Below are positions 1 to 10,066 of a stretch of DNA of 64,000 nucleotides, piece by piece. The number at the start of each line of letters is the position of its first letter. Within the stretch, counting starts at the first letter, position 1. The notes beneath the pieces were generated by a model that saw nothing but the letters and a program-made list of their open reading frames with translations, was not told the origin of the DNA and searched no databases. The translations under genes and the position numbers were made by a program. This DNA comes from Bacteroidia bacterium. Lineage in GTDB: Bacteria > Bacteroidota > Bacteroidia > 2-12-FULL-35-15. The DNA lies in contig JAURXZ010000042.1 of NCBI GenBank assembly GCA_030654175.1, positions 124,001 through 188,000 on the forward strand, given 5' to 3'.

Positions 1-464
1 CCCGTGTTAGGATTTAAAATATAATTATTAATCTGATCGGTAACAGCTTGCGGCAATTTTATTCCCATTTCAAATTTTTCGAATTTACCAACAAGTGCCG
101 GGAAATTATTATCTTCCGGATTTATGATAACAACATCAAAGTCATTGGGAACAATCTGAGCATGAAAGTAACCATTTCCGGTAAATCCTGATGCAGAAAA
201 TCCCGGGCGTAACACAATAGCTTCCCCTGCTTTAAAATCAACCTGTGCTGTTCCTGAAACGCTAAAAGTGCCTGCGCCATAAGGAGCACCAATTGAAGTA
301 GGGTTAGCGTAAGTTTCACTACCGCTATTTATTCCATTGGGGTTATTATTTATATTTATCCCCGGCCAAGGAACCTGAGCTATAATACTTTGAGTATAAC
401 AACTAATTACGACTATGAATAAGATACGGATAATAGGTCCTTTTATTTTAAATAAGCTAATCAT
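1..464 (-). CDS. Secreted protein of unknown function (3' end outside window)
   Basis: Reading from an ATG at 464-462 an open frame continues off the left edge. The product starts with a hydrophobic stretch (about residues 9-29, ending SIIAQ) that looks like a signal peptide, then a Gly/Asn/Ser-rich region. A motif VLRPGFSASG near residue 85 is of a kind seen in Bacteroidota surface proteins (recollection, not searched). The gene lies 21 bp downstream of the collagen-like gene on the same strand, so the two are probably co-transcribed. No enzymatic motif is visible and the C terminus is missing, so function is unknown. Confidence 0.7.
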   Translation of the reverse strand, partial: MISLFKIKGPIIRILFIVVISCYTQSIIAQVPWPGININNNPNGINSGSETYANPTSIGAPYGAGTFSVSGTAQVDFKAGEAIVLRPGFSASGFTGNGYFHAQIVPNDFDVVIINPEDNNFPALVGKFEKFEMGIKLPQAVTDQINNYILNPNT

Positions 465-485
465 ATTAATTAATGAGATTAAAAA

Positions 486-2735
486 TTAATTTTTATTATT
501 CTCCAAGGCTTCAATGCGTTTATTTTGCTCAATAATTTTTTTATTTTGTTCAATAATATAAAGTGTAAGCTCTTCCACCTTTTGTAATAATTTTGTTTGC
601 ATTTCACCAACTAAAACACCATTCTCTTTTTTTACATTTTTCGCACTTGGTATATTTGGTAAATGCTTGTTCTTCTGTATATATTGTTCTAATTCATTGA
701 GTGGCAATAAAGAATATTTTTTTTCAAAAACATAATCGGGCCATGTGGAGCTATTAATTTCAATCTTTAACTCCTTTGCTCCAATTATTCCGTTAACGGC
801 TAACTTATAATTATTAGGATTGTTTGTTAACAGAGTTCCGATACCTACCGCGCCAACTACCCCATTCGATGGATCATTAATAGTATTACACATTAGTACA
901 TTCCCCGATCCATCGCCTGTACACATAAAAACGTTCCCCCCATTTGTCCCATTTGGTCCTGTACACATATAAACATCTTTACCGCATTGATTATTTATGA
1001 GTAAATTTGCTGGAGCTGGGGCACCTGAAGTAGTAGTGTTGCCGCCTGTACCGGCAAGTTCAATTATCCCATTATTGCCGTTAAATCCCATTGATAATAC
1101 ACCTTCGTTTGCCCCTGATTTTTTAAATGATTGTAAAATCCCCGCAAACTCATTTACAGTTCCATAATGACTATAATCGGTGTTATAACATTGGTCAGGA
1201 ATAGGATCAAACCAAGATCCAACTTTGCCAAAAGCAAAAACCTCTGGGTTTCCTCCAGATGCGGGTAAATAACTTATTGTTTTATTTCCTGCAAAACTAA
1301 AATTTCCCCCAACAGTTAAATCATTTGCAATTTTTGCACTTCCATTCACATCTAATTTGGCAGATGGTGTCACTGTGCCTACACCTACATTACCCGCAAC
1401 ACTAATCATAAATTTAGGATTAGCAGCATCATCGCTGTGGTTTACTATCAATAAATTTCCGCCACCACCTGTATTAGCCGTTCCTGTGCTTAGCATCCTC
1501 CAACTTTTGGTGTTTTCTAAAAACAGGCTAGTCCCTCCAGTATTGGTGGAAGCAACGTGAAGTGTTTTCCCAATGGAGTTGGGAGTAGCAGTACCAATAC
1601 CAATATTACCCGCAGGAGTAATCATTAGTTTTGGATTGGCAGAGTCGTCCGTGTGGTTTACTATCATAAAAGATCCTGCTCCTCCGGTATTGTTAGTTGC
1701 ACAGCTCAACATTCTCCAGTTTTTTCCTCCGGATACTGAGTTTTCCAAAAACATACTGGTTCCGCTCGCATCGTTAGAAGAAACCTGAAAAACCTTTCCG
1801 ATAGCAACAGGAGTAGCAGTGCCTACGCCTATACTTCCCGAAGGTAATATCCTTATTCGTTCTATGTTGTTGGTTCGAAATGATAAGGCAGTAGCATCAG
1901 TAGTTCCTAAGAAATCAGTGGCGGGGTTTGTTCCTGCGGTGCCTCCTTTGCCCCATGCGCTTAGTGCGCCATCTGCACCAGTTGCTCCAGTTGCACCAAT
2001 GGCACCTGTATTGCCCTGAAGACCTGTTGCACCTATTGTGCCTGTAGCACCTGTTACTCCCTGTATACCATCAGCGCCTGTAGAACCTGTTGCGCCCACG
2101 GCTCCTGTTGCGCCAGTAAGACCTGTTGGTCCAGTTGCTCCTGTAACGCCTTGGATGGTTACTGTTACGGTTGCAGTAGTTGTGCTGGAACAACCATTGC
2201 TTGTCCCTGTTACGGTGAATGTTGTAGTTGATGTAGGAGACAGAGAAATAGGATTTGTAGGATCTCCCATCATACCACCTATGTGCCACACATAACTTGT
2301 TGCTCCGGTAGCTGTAAGGATAGCTGTTCCCCCTGAAACAATAGTTGCTGAATTTGCGGTTACAATAGGTGGTGGGTTTATTGTAAGTGTTGCTGCATTT
2401 GATGTACTTGTATTCGCACAAGAATCAGTTACTACACAACGGAATTGATAGCCACTAAATGAAGGTGGGACAAATGTGATGTTTAGCAGATTCGATGTAA
2501 CTGAGCCATACGGAGGCATGTTGCCAAGGTCGGTAAATCCTGCACCAAGGTCAACCTGCCATTGATACGTTAAAAAATCTCCGTTTGCCATTATCGAAAA
2601 AGTAGCAATCATACCTGTACAAATGGCAACGTTGTTTGGCTGTTGTGTTATAATTGGAGTTGAACAAGATGGAGGCGAGATTGCAAGCGCATTAATACTT
2701 ATCAAAATCATCGCGAGTAAAGTAATTTTTTTCAT
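486..2735 (-). CDS. Secreted Ig-like / collagen-repeat surface protein with C-terminal coiled coil
   Basis: The 749-residue product has a signal peptide (residues 1-19). Two Ig-like beta domains follow at about 25-118 and 122-193 (WQ and C...C pairs, as in PKD/Ig folds). Residues 196-257 form a Gly-X-Y collagen-like stretch of GATGPTG-type units. The middle holds recurring IGIGTATP-type units, as in bacterial tail-fibre or adhesin stalks. Residues 706-749 form a charged coiled coil with EQNKKI/EQNKRI repeats, resembling the end of endosialidase-chaperone or tail-fibre proteins. It is probably an elongated surface adhesin. No T9SS tail is seen. It likely forms an operon with the downstream partial gene. 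Confidence 0.8.
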   Translation of the reverse strand: MKKITLLAMILISINALAISPPSCSTPIITQQPNNVAICTGMIATFSIMANGDFLTYQWQVDLGAGFTDLGNMPPYGSVTSNLLNITFVPPSFSGYQFRCVVTDSCANTSTSNAATLTINPPPIVTANSATIVSGGTAILTATGATSYVWHIGGMMGDPTNPISLSPTSTTTFTVTGTSNGCSSTTTATVTVTIQGVTGATGPTGLTGATGAVGATGSTGADGIQGVTGATGTIGATGLQGNTGAIGATGATGADGALSAWGKGGTAGTNPATDFLGTTDATALSFRTNNIERIRILPSGSIGVGTATPVAIGKVFQVSSNDASGTSMFLENSVSGGKNWRMLSCATNNTGGAGSFMIVNHTDDSANPKLMITPAGNIGIGTATPNSIGKTLHVASTNTGGTSLFLENTKSWRMLSTGTANTGGGGNLLIVNHSDDAANPKFMISVAGNVGVGTVTPSAKLDVNGSAKIANDLTVGGNFSFAGNKTISYLPASGGNPEVFAFGKVGSWFDPIPDQCYNTDYSHYGTVNEFAGILQSFKKSGANEGVLSMGFNGNNGIIELAGTGGNTTTSGAPAPANLLINNQCGKDVYMCTGPNGTNGGNVFMCTGDGSGNVLMCNTINDPSNGVVGAVGIGTLLTNNPNNYKLAVNGIIGAKELKIEINSSTWPDYVFEKKYSLLPLNELEQYIQKNKHLPNIPSAKNVKKENGVLVGEMQTKLLQKVEELTLYIIEQNKKIIEQNKRIEALENNKN

Positions 2736-3393
2736 ATTGTTGGTTTTATTGTTTGTTTTATTGAAATTTTAGCTTTTTTGGGGCAAAAACAAAATTATCC
2801 GATAATCAGACATTATTTCCCCATAAATTGCTGTTAATTTTCGGCAAATGAAAACAATTTATTTAACAATTACAAATTTTTTTTTAATATCGGAATTGGA
2901 AGTATGTAAACAAGAGTTCTTTTTTAAATTCAATTTCGTCTGTGTTTTGCGAAATGTTTTTCTACTTGCTCTATTTTGTCAGTCCTTATTGGTTAAAGAG
3001 AGTCAATTTTTAAATTTTATGGGGGCTTTTACGAAACTCAATGTGTTTATCTAATTTTCAAATGTGATCCAAATAATACTATAATAGCCACAGTTTTTGC
3101 TAAAACCAATTAAATTGAATAAATTTGTTCGGTAATAAAAAAGAATTTTAGTTGTCCGGGATCAATACCCCCGGAACAACAAAAAAGGAGAAAAATCTGT
3201 GATACCAATGTGATACCAAAGGCTTAAAACGCTCACTAAACAAGGTTAATGTAAGTCCTAGTCGGACAACATTAAAATAAGAAAACCGCTTGTAAATCAA
3301 CAGATTGCAAGCGGTTTTTCTTTTGTTGTGTCCTGTTTTTTAAAATGGACATGTTTATTAGTCGAGATTGAACCTAAACCAGCCAATTCCCAA
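2736..3393. other. Intergenic region with two hairpins, no convincing gene
   Basis: This AT-rich gap separates two genes that point away from each other. It has a perfect-looking stem at 3151-3160 / 3171-3180 (GTTGTCCGGG with its partner), a tandem GTGATACCAA at about 3199-3219, and a strong terminator-like hairpin at 3282-3319. A 68-codon open frame at 2848-3054 has no ribosome site or recognisable product. The hairpins suggest the remains of a former gene or element end, but nothing identifiable is left. Confidence 0.5.
3282..3322. terminator. Rho-independent-type hairpin
   Basis: AAAACCGCTTG (3282-3292) pairs with CAAGCGGTTTT (3308-3318) and is followed by a T-rich run, with A-runs on the other side, so it could work on both strands. 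No complete gene ends directly upstream on the plus strand. Confidence 0.6.
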
Positions 3394-4644
3394 ATGGATA
3401 TTCAAATACCCTTTAAAGTTCTTTCAGTATCTGAATATGATGTATTATTTGAGGACATAAAAGCAATTCCCAAAAAGTATAGTCCTGAACAGATTCTCGC
3501 TATTCTTAACCGGACACTTATTCATCCTGCTGTCATTATGCAAGAAATTAATAAGGAGAGTAGAGATATAACCAATATTTATAGAGTTAGAGTTTTAAAG
3601 GAAAAAGAAATAATAAATGATATTAGTGATCCGCAGGAATTTTCATATCCCCCTAAAGAATGCTGTAAATTACAAAGATGCAATTTTGAAGGTGAACCTG
3701 TTTTTTATGGAGCAATGGACGCCAATACTCCATTAGAAGAAGCAAAGAAATCAATTATGCTAGGGAAATCGATTTGCTATTTGTCAAAATGGGGTATAAA
3801 AGAATGCCCTGAGCCATTATGGTGTCAACGGATGTTTTATGGTTTACCAGAAAATGAGGATTATGTTGCTGGTGTTTTTTCAACTGCATTGAGAGAAGGT
3901 ATAAGAAAGATCTTGCCTGCCTTATCCAAAGAACAGATGGATGGTATGTCATATTATTTAAAAAAATACCAAGAACTCTTTACATCTCCTGGAGAAGAAA
4001 ATTATCACATTACTGCATCAATTGTTAGTGATTTATTTAAGAATTACCATGGAAAAGAATTAGGTAACGCTCCTTACCATATCAATATGCCCATTTTTAC
4101 TTATCCATCAATAGCACGAAATAAAGAATCGTTGAATTATGCAATAACTACCGAGTTTGCAGACGAATATTTATACCTAAAATACGTAGACAAGATTATT
4201 GTCAAAAGCTTTGAAGGAGATCGAGTTAACTATGCTATTTCTGAGAGGGGAATCGTAGAAAACGGAAAAGTTGTATGGGTTAAGCGTGAAACCAAACTTT
4301 TAAATGATCCATTTTCCGAAGCTCGCCTATTTAGAGGAGAGGTGATGAATAATGAATATTATGCTGTTAAAGATACCGATCATAAATTTTTAAGGATGTC
4401 TAATGATAAGGTTATGAGTATTAGAGATTACTTTAAAATGAATAGCATTGATTTACAGGAGTATATCGATGAATTGTCTGCTAAAGAGGTAAACGATTAT
4501 AATGAATCGAATGTTTATGAAAAAAGTACAGGTATTGCAATTCCTGTTGAGAATATTTATATTGTAAATAAAGACAACACGCGCGAGAAAATTAATGCAA
4601 TTGGAGTCTCTGTTCATTATTCAACGGGCTTTCACTTTGATTAA
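3394..4644 (+). CDS. RES-domain-like protein
   Basis: The frame is open from 3328, but the first 22 codons look non-native, so the ATG at 3394 (protein starting MDIQIPFKVLS) is preferred. Residues about 60-140 carry a pattern like the RES domain, a NAD+-degrading ADP-ribosyltransferase-like fold: an early IYRVRVL, then FYGA followed by NTPLEEAKKS. The 416-residue protein is much longer than toxin-type RES proteins (about 150-230), and no small antitoxin gene is adjacent. The C-terminal half is unassigned. The RES call rests on motif recognition only and is moderate. Confidence 0.55.
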   Translation: MDIQIPFKVLSVSEYDVLFEDIKAIPKKYSPEQILAILNRTLIHPAVIMQEINKESRDITNIYRVRVLKEKEIINDISDPQEFSYPPKECCKLQRCNFEGEPVFYGAMDANTPLEEAKKSIMLGKSICYLSKWGIKECPEPLWCQRMFYGLPENEDYVAGVFSTALREGIRKILPALSKEQMDGMSYYLKKYQELFTSPGEENYHITASIVSDLFKNYHGKELGNAPYHINMPIFTYPSIARNKESLNYAITTEFADEYLYLKYVDKIIVKSFEGDRVNYAISERGIVENGKVVWVKRETKLLNDPFSEARLFRGEVMNNEYYAVKDTDHKFLRMSNDKVMSIRDYFKMNSIDLQEYIDELSAKEVNDYNESNVYEKSTGIAIPVENIYIVNKDNTREKINAIGVSVHYSTGFHFD

Positions 4645-4825
4645 AAAACTTTCAGTCAGTCCAATTAATAAAATCAAGGTATTTATCGGAGAGTGTAAAA
4701 TGAACTGTGCTATTTAAAGAATAAGAAAAAATCTTAACTTTAAATAACCACAGAATCATGACAGAATTCTGTCAATTTCTCCACAGTTTTCGGCAAGCCA
4801 ATTAAGTCCATTAATTAAAAAAAAT

Positions 4826-4833
4826 TACCTTTG
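4826..4833 (+). promoter_or_regulatory. Bacteroidota -7 box (TACCTTTG)
   Basis: TACCTTTG fits the TAnnTTTG -7 element and lies 17 bp before the ATG at 4851. This supports the downstream ATG over an in-frame GTG at 4833. No clear -33 TTTG is seen at the expected distance. Confidence 0.5.
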
Positions 4834-4850
4834 TGAAAAAAACATCCCAA

Positions 4851-5381
4851 ATGAAAAAAAGCCTTTTATTTATTCTATCCTTAACCCTGTTTGCAAACGC
4901 CTATTCACAAAAAGTGTATAAATATTGTGAGTTAGTTGGATATTCTAAATTCCTTAGCAATAAAGTTATTGTTGCTGTTGATTCTGGACAAGGTGTGGAT
5001 TTTAATATGATCAACGATACTGAAAATACTGATGTAGCTAATGCTAGTGCTAATGATGATGATGATGATTTCCCTCCGGTTGTTGCAACAAAGAATGAAA
5101 AATTCTACGTTAAGACTTCAGAAAAAACATACGAGGGAAAAACTGTTCAAACGGACGCAAAAGGAAGTTATATTTGGAAAAAGGTTGAAATCGTAGCCGC
5201 AAAAACAGAAAAACCAGAAAAAAAGGTAAAAGCTAAGGTAAAAGTTAAAGTACAAACTTTCCCTTCTATGATTGAAGCAATGAATTTTATGAGTAAGAAC
5301 GGATGGGAATTTGTACAAGCCTACGTCACTGCTTCCGGGAACGAAAGCATTAATAGGTGGTTACTGAAAAAGGCCAAATAA
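4851..5381 (+). CDS. Secreted protein of unknown function
   Basis: The product is about 176 residues with a clear signal peptide (MKKSLLFILSLTLFANAYSQ). An acidic patch (DDDDD) lies near residue 70, a Lys/Val-rich stretch near 125-140, and a C-terminal segment reads MNFMSKNGWEFVQAYV. A WEF(V/L) segment of this type occurs in small Bacteroidota periplasmic proteins, but no function is known to me. The gene stands alone with its own -7 box and a strong terminator after it. The start was set by the promoter and the signal peptide. Confidence 0.75.
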   Translation: MKKSLLFILSLTLFANAYSQKVYKYCELVGYSKFLSNKVIVAVDSGQGVDFNMINDTENTDVANASANDDDDDFPPVVATKNEKFYVKTSEKTYEGKTVQTDAKGSYIWKKVEIVAAKTEKPEKKVKAKVKVKVQTFPSMIEAMNFMSKNGWEFVQAYVTASGNESINRWLLKKAK

Positions 5382-5423
5382 AAAATTTTCTTAAGGAAAC
5401 CTGGAAATGCAAAAAACAAGGAG

Positions 5424-5453
5424 GACGAACTAAAATTTTAGTTCGTCTTTTTT
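5424..5453 (+). terminator. Rho-independent terminator
   Basis: A perfect 24-base palindrome (GACGAACTAAAA with its complement, 5424-5447) is followed by six T. It lies 43 bp after the stop of the secreted protein gene. Confidence 0.85.
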
Positions 5454-5533
5454 GTAAATTAGTTTAGCTTTTGTTGGTTTCGCACGTATTCTTTTTTCAA
5501 AATTCTACCCCTAAGGTTATTCTTTCAGCAAAA

Positions 5534-5562
5534 TTGTTTCATCCAATAAATTTGTATCTTCG
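5534..5562 (+). promoter_or_regulatory. Predicted promoter of the 5603-7911 pair
   Basis: TTG at 5534-5536 and TATCTTCG at 5555-5562 are separated by 18 bp. This fits the Bacteroidota -33/-7 pattern with one change in the -7 box. The start codon lies 41 bp downstream. Confidence 0.5.
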
Positions 5563-5602
5563 CTAATACCATCCTTTATAAAATAGATCGTAACACCATA
5601 TT

Positions 5603-6337
5603 ATGAAAAACTATTTTACATTTTTTATTTCTGCTTTATTGTGTGTAACCGCCTTTACCAGCTGCTTAAACTATAGAAAACTGATAACAGATGAAATTGT
5701 TTTAACAGATGGAAATTCTCAAACAGGTACCATCGTAAAATGTGATTCAATAAACCTGAAGATACAAAAAACAGATGAATCCATTGCCATTATTCCCTGG
5801 AACACTATTGATACCATACAAGGCAAAAAGCTTAAAACATTTTGGGTAGGTGCAAATTTTGGATATTACAACACCCCCTATTTCTCTGTATTCAGAAACG
5901 AATCCATGGTAGGTAAACAGTTGGGATCACAATACAAAATTGGTTTGGCAACCAGGGGGATCCGGCTATACTATTTGAATTTATCGTATTCGCCTGCCAA
6001 ACCGTATGCTGTTACAAAGTTTGGGGTGGGTTATCAACGATACGTTGTAAGTACCACCTATTTGAAAAAAAACAGTTTTTTCTGGGGCTCAGAATTAAAC
6101 CTGATGAATGCAAAGTATAACAATGGTTCTCAAACCACCCTTGAACCTTTTACAGGATTTGAGAGAAAATACAATGAGCGCCTAAGACTTCATTTTAAAT
6201 TTGGTTTACAATTTAATTTGGCAAATAAAAATAACCAGACAGGCTTTAACATGACCGTTGGAGTGCACTTTTTGAAAAGAGACTTTAATAAGTATTACAA
6301 AACACTTAATAAGGAACACAGGATATACCGTAAATGA
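5603..6337 (+). CDS. Lipoprotein with beta-rich body
   Basis: The 244-residue product begins with a lipoprotein signal (lipobox FTSC, Cys21). Residues 35-75 read like a small beta domain (ILTDGNSQTGTIVKCDS...IIPWNTIDTIQGKK), as in proteins that respond to gene dosage or stress. The C-terminal 150 residues alternate aromatic and polar residues (KFGVGYQRYVV, LRLHFKFGLQFNL), like an outer-membrane barrel. It overlaps the next gene by 4 bp (stop/start), so the two are translationally coupled. Function unknown. Confidence 0.75.
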   Translation: MKNYFTFFISALLCVTAFTSCLNYRKLITDEIVLTDGNSQTGTIVKCDSINLKIQKTDESIAIIPWNTIDTIQGKKLKTFWVGANFGYYNTPYFSVFRNESMVGKQLGSQYKIGLATRGIRLYYLNLSYSPAKPYAVTKFGVGYQRYVVSTTYLKKNSFFWGSELNLMNAKYNNGSQTTLEPFTGFERKYNERLRLHFKFGLQFNLANKNNQTGFNMTVGVHFLKRDFNKYYKTLNKEHRIYRK

Positions 6338-7911
6338 AAAACGTAACACTTTCCATCTTACTGTTTATTAGTTTTTGCGCCTCTTCTCAGCCCGGTGATA
6401 TGGTGTTCAACGACACTATTTTACACAACCTCACCATTGAAACTGACCTGCCCGATTGGTTTGAAACTTTAGAACAGGAGTTTCAATTAAGTATTGCAGA
6501 TCCTGAGTTATATCCTGAAATTTATCACAAATGCACCGTTACCTGGGATGGCATTGTACGAAACAATTGTGGGTTCAGAGAAAAAGGAAATGCGTCAAAC
6601 ACACTTGTCAATTTCGGAAAGAAAAAACCTTTTAAAATATCTTTTAATGAATACATAGACCAGGAATTAGACGGTTTAAAAAAAATGAACCTGAATAATT
6701 TCACAAACGACCCATCTTTGCTTCATGATGCAATAGCATTTAAACTCTTTCGTGATGCAGGGCTCATAGCTTCGCGTACATCATATACCAAACTATGGAT
6801 AAATGGTGAATATATCGGACTGTATGTTATAATAGAAAATGTAGACAAAACTTTTTTAAAATCTCATTTTGGAGGTTCCGGGAATGATGGTAATTTATAC
6901 AAAACCGACAGAGGTGCAGGAGTTCCCCTTGATTGGCTGGGGTCTGAACCAACTGGATATAAGGCACAGGGATTAAAATTAAATACCAATGAGAGCGAAG
7001 ATGATTGGACCAGATTGATCAGTTTTATTGATCTGATCAACAATAACCAATCGGCCGATTTTAAACAGCAGTTTGAAAGCAGCTTTGATGTTCATTCCTA
7101 CTTAAAAATACTTGCCATCGAAAAATGTATAAGGAGCTGGGATAGTTATTGGGGGGGAGGTAATAATTTTTATTTGTATGAACATCCTGATGGAAAAATA
7201 AGATGGATCCCCTGGGATATGAACGAAACATTTCAGGACTTAAAAATAATAAGCGGCACCTCCTTATTAACAAGCTATTTAGTGCCATCAAACAAATTTG
7301 ATGAACGGCCTTTATTAAAAAGAATATTTGAAATTGATGAATATAAAACCGAATATTTAAACTATGTATGCGAGCTGATACAAACAAAATATACTTTAGA
7401 TAATTTAGGAGAATATATATTAGACAGGCATAATTTAATTGATGAAGCCTACAAGATCGACACGTATAAATATAATACTTATGAATCATTTCAACACTCA
7501 TTGACCGAATATAATGAAGATGTTGTTTCACTTACCCATTCAGCTTATGTGCTTCGCTTGAATTACCCGGGCATTTACCCCTTCATTCAATCGCAAAGAG
7601 AATGGGCGGTAGCTCAAATGAATGGATGGGATCACGGCTGTTCTATTGAAGATGAAACAATATACAACCTCGTTGTTTATCCTAATCCTTCTTCTGCTTA
7701 TGTAAATATTTTAAATGACACTTCCGGTTTTGAATATGCCCAACTCAGATTATATAATTTTATGGGTACTCTGTATAGAACTACCAATTATGAATTAATG
7801 CAAGGGGCTTACTTTACTTTACCATTAGAAGGCGTTCCAGCAGGTATCTATATTCTGACTAAAAATTCAGCTGACGGCAGAATTGGAAGGGCAAAAATAA
7901 TTATAAAATAA
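6334..7911 (+). CDS. CotH-kinase family secreted protein with T9SS sorting domain
   Basis: The 525-residue product has a signal peptide ending CASSQ. Residues about 40-400 match the CotH protein-kinase-like fold: GFREKGNAS, then LKKMNLNNFTNDPSLLHD and LWINGEYIGLYVIIENVDK, with IRWIPWDMNETF further on as the usual acidic active-site segment. The last 80 residues form a type IX secretion (type A) sorting domain beginning LVVYPNPSSAYVNI and ending GRIGRAKIIIK. It is likely exported through the outer membrane and anchored at the surface. CotH homologues phosphorylate spore proteins; the substrate here is unknown. Coupled to the lipoprotein gene upstream. Confidence 0.88.
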   Translation: MKNVTLSILLFISFCASSQPGDMVFNDTILHNLTIETDLPDWFETLEQEFQLSIADPELYPEIYHKCTVTWDGIVRNNCGFREKGNASNTLVNFGKKKPFKISFNEYIDQELDGLKKMNLNNFTNDPSLLHDAIAFKLFRDAGLIASRTSYTKLWINGEYIGLYVIIENVDKTFLKSHFGGSGNDGNLYKTDRGAGVPLDWLGSEPTGYKAQGLKLNTNESEDDWTRLISFIDLINNNQSADFKQQFESSFDVHSYLKILAIEKCIRSWDSYWGGGNNFYLYEHPDGKIRWIPWDMNETFQDLKIISGTSLLTSYLVPSNKFDERPLLKRIFEIDEYKTEYLNYVCELIQTKYTLDNLGEYILDRHNLIDEAYKIDTYKYNTYESFQHSLTEYNEDVVSLTHSAYVLRLNYPGIYPFIQSQREWAVAQMNGWDHGCSIEDETIYNLVVYPNPSSAYVNILNDTSGFEYAQLRLYNFMGTLYRTTNYELMQGAYFTLPLEGVPAGIYILTKNSADGRIGRAKIIIK

Positions 7912-7941
7912 TTTTGTTTTATTGGTAAATATCTAAAAACA

Positions 7942-8178
7942 TCATTTTGTTTTTTCATCATATTCCCCTGAAAGCACATAGTAGCCGAATGTTACCAATC
8001 CTCCTACAATTATTGGAGTAAGAATAAATAAATTGATGATCCCAAATACAAGGTCCTCTTGTTTTCCGGATTGCAATTTTGGCAACCCGAATTCAATTAC
8101 ATTGAAGTAACCCACTCCAAGTCCTAATAACAGCCAAAATATACCTAAGTATCTTTTTATAGTTCTCATTGCTTTCAA
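7942..8178 (-). CDS. Small two-helix membrane protein
   Basis: The 78-residue protein has two hydrophobic helices (about 10-28 and 45-68) and a charged C-terminal end. It starts 3 bp after the stop of the MFS transporter gene, so it is almost certainly made from the same transcript and may be a transporter accessory protein. Small proteins of this type recur beside such transporters in Bacteroidota, but no role is known to me. Confidence 0.7.
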   Translation of the reverse strand: MKAMRTIKRYLGIFWLLLGLGVGYFNVIEFGLPKLQSGKQEDLVFGIINLFILTPIIVGGLVTFGYYVLSGEYDEKTK

Positions 8179-8181
8179 AGT

Positions 8182-9729
8182 TTAAAGTTCTTCTTCAATT
8201 TTATTATCGTTTTTATCTAAATACAAAACCCCTATAATGAAGCAAATCCCGCCCACTATGATAGGATACCACAGTCCTTGCAAATACCATTCGGGGTTAT
8301 TTGTCATTTTTGCAGTACTTACCAGGTAGGTGGCTACGGTAGGTAATAAACCTCCGAATATTCCATTGCCTATGTGATAGGGCAACGACATGGACGTGTA
8401 ACGAATTTTTGTTGGGAACATTTCTACTAAAAATGCTGCAATTGGGCCATAAACCATAGTAACAAATAGTATTTGAACAAATACCAGCAATATAATTATC
8501 CAATAATTGGGAGTGTTTAGCTGAATGGATTTTTTTTCATCAATCAGTGGTTTCTTCGTTTGATCCTGGTAGATAGTCACTTTCCTTGTAACATCCATGA
8601 TGGTGCCATCGCTAAACTCTTTATGCGTTTTTGTGGTTACTAACGAGTCGGACAGTGTGTTAGGTATCCAATTTGTTTTTACATCAAGAAAAGCTCTATT
8701 CAAAACCTCTGTCTTACCTGTACAATCAATGGTTGTATAAATTTTACTGTAAATAGGCCGGTACGAAATAATAGCAATGAACATACCTAACATCATTATT
8801 TTTTTCCTGCCAATTTTATCAGACAAACCACCAAAAACAATAAAAAACGGAGTGCCTAGCAATAAGGCAACAGCCATCAGCATATCCGTTTGCTGACTGC
8901 TGACACCACATACCTTACCAATAAAACTCATCGCATAAAATTGCCCCGTATACCAAATCACCCCCTGCCCCATTACTGCGCCAAACAAGGCTAACAGAAC
9001 AAATTTGAAGTTGTACTTGTTTCCAAAACTTTCTTTTAATGGGTTAAGTGATATTTTTCCTTCCGCTTTTACCTTAGCAAAAATGGGCGATTCGTGCATA
9101 TTTTTACGGATAAAGTAAGAAACTATAACCATTAGTATGGATACCAAAAAGGGTACACGCCAGCCCCAGTCTTCAAATGCCTCGGTACCTAATACAGATC
9201 GGGTTATTAATATAACTGTTAACGAAACAAACAGACCCAAGGTAGCCGTAGTTTGGATCCAGGAAGTCCAATAACCTCTTTCTTTTGGGGGTGCATGCTC
9301 TGCAACATAGGTTGCTGCACCACCATATTCTCCGCCTAAAGCCAGGCCTTGCAATAAACGTAATAATAAAACCAACAAAGGGGCAGCAAAACCTATTGTT
9401 TTATAATCGGGGATACAACCAATTAAAAAAGTGGATCCACCCATCAATAAAAGAGTTACCATAAATGTATATTTCCTGCCAATAAGATCTCCTAATCGTC
9501 CAAAGAATAAAGCGCCAAAAGGCCTTACAACAAATCCTGCTGCAAAGGTTGCTAATGTTGAAAGAAATGCTGCTGTTGGATTTTCCTGGGGAAAAAACTT
9601 AGTGGAAATAACCAGGGCCAGGCTTCCAAAAATATAAAAGTCGTACCATTCAATCAGAGTGCCAACAGAAGAGGCCATTATTACTGACCAGATACTGTTC
9701 TTTTTTGTTTCTGTTTTTTCCTCATTCAT
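8182..9729 (-). CDS. MFS transporter, metabolite:H+ symporter family
   Basis: The product has about 12 hydrophobic helices and the MFS signature GRLGDLIGRKYTF between helices 2 and 3, repeated as GGLSDKIGRKK in the second half. The start SVGTLIEWYDFYIFG is typical of the metabolite:H+ symporter (ProP/KgtP/ShiA) group. An ATG at 9729 (MNEEKTE...) is preferred to 9762 because the extra 11 residues are not typical. Unusually, about 75 hydrophilic residues are inserted after YRPIYSK, before the helix starting NYWIIILL. The substrate cannot be told. The gene shares a transcript with the small membrane protein. Confidence 0.88.
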   Translation of the reverse strand: MNEEKTETKKNSIWSVIMASSVGTLIEWYDFYIFGSLALVISTKFFPQENPTAAFLSTLATFAAGFVVRPFGALFFGRLGDLIGRKYTFMVTLLLMGGSTFLIGCIPDYKTIGFAAPLLVLLLRLLQGLALGGEYGGAATYVAEHAPPKERGYWTSWIQTTATLGLFVSLTVILITRSVLGTEAFEDWGWRVPFLVSILMVIVSYFIRKNMHESPIFAKVKAEGKISLNPLKESFGNKYNFKFVLLALFGAVMGQGVIWYTGQFYAMSFIGKVCGVSSQQTDMLMAVALLLGTPFFIVFGGLSDKIGRKKIMMLGMFIAIISYRPIYSKIYTTIDCTGKTEVLNRAFLDVKTNWIPNTLSDSLVTTKTHKEFSDGTIMDVTRKVTIYQDQTKKPLIDEKKSIQLNTPNYWIIILLVFVQILFVTMVYGPIAAFLVEMFPTKIRYTSMSLPYHIGNGIFGGLLPTVATYLVSTAKMTNNPEWYLQGLWYPIIVGGICFIIGVLYLDKNDNKIEEEL

Positions 9730-9861
9730 AAACAATATCTTTTTTTCAAAATTCGTGTTCAAAGTACAAAAAAAATATTTTGCCTAAATACCAGTTTTAA
9801 TTATTGAAAAAAAAAGTATGAGTAACCATAAATTCTCAAACTCAACGCAATTTCTCTTTCT

Positions 9862-9969
9862 GTCATCACGAGTTTTTCACGATCCCGCAGTACTGCGGGA
9901 TTGTATTTTATTAACATTATTACCTGTGATTGACAAGATCCTTCTTGGCGAAAAGCCAATCAGGATGAC
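9862..9969. repeat. REP/MITE-like intergenic element
   Basis: The element is bounded by GTCATC (9862) and GATGAC (9964-9969) as an inverted pair. Inside is a 20-bp palindrome ATCCCGCAGTACTGCGGGAT at about 9883-9902. The gap 9763-10066 has no other recognisable feature. Elements with these ends are widespread as intergenic repeats in bacteria; the copy number in this genome cannot be seen. Confidence 0.4.
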
Positions 9970-10066
9970 ATTACCGTCAAAAACTGCTCAATTGGTAATT
10001 TATTAAATCAATTAAATTCAATTTTTTTTTCAGAAATTGAAATATTTTGCTAATTTAGCTTTCGCT

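Noticed and set aside
1357-2421. Several open frames on both strands inside the collagen-like gene
   Set aside because: They arise from the repeated GCA/CCT/GTT triplets of the Gly-X-Y region; they have biased Pro/Val or Tyr/Asn composition and no own signals.
2848-3054. 68-codon frame in the gap before the RES-like gene
   Set aside because: It has low complexity (Phe/Leu/Asn-rich), no promoter, and lies in AT-rich DNA.
9818-10006. 62-codon frame before the DUF1501 operon
   Set aside because: It covers a REP-like palindromic element and reads through its hairpin.
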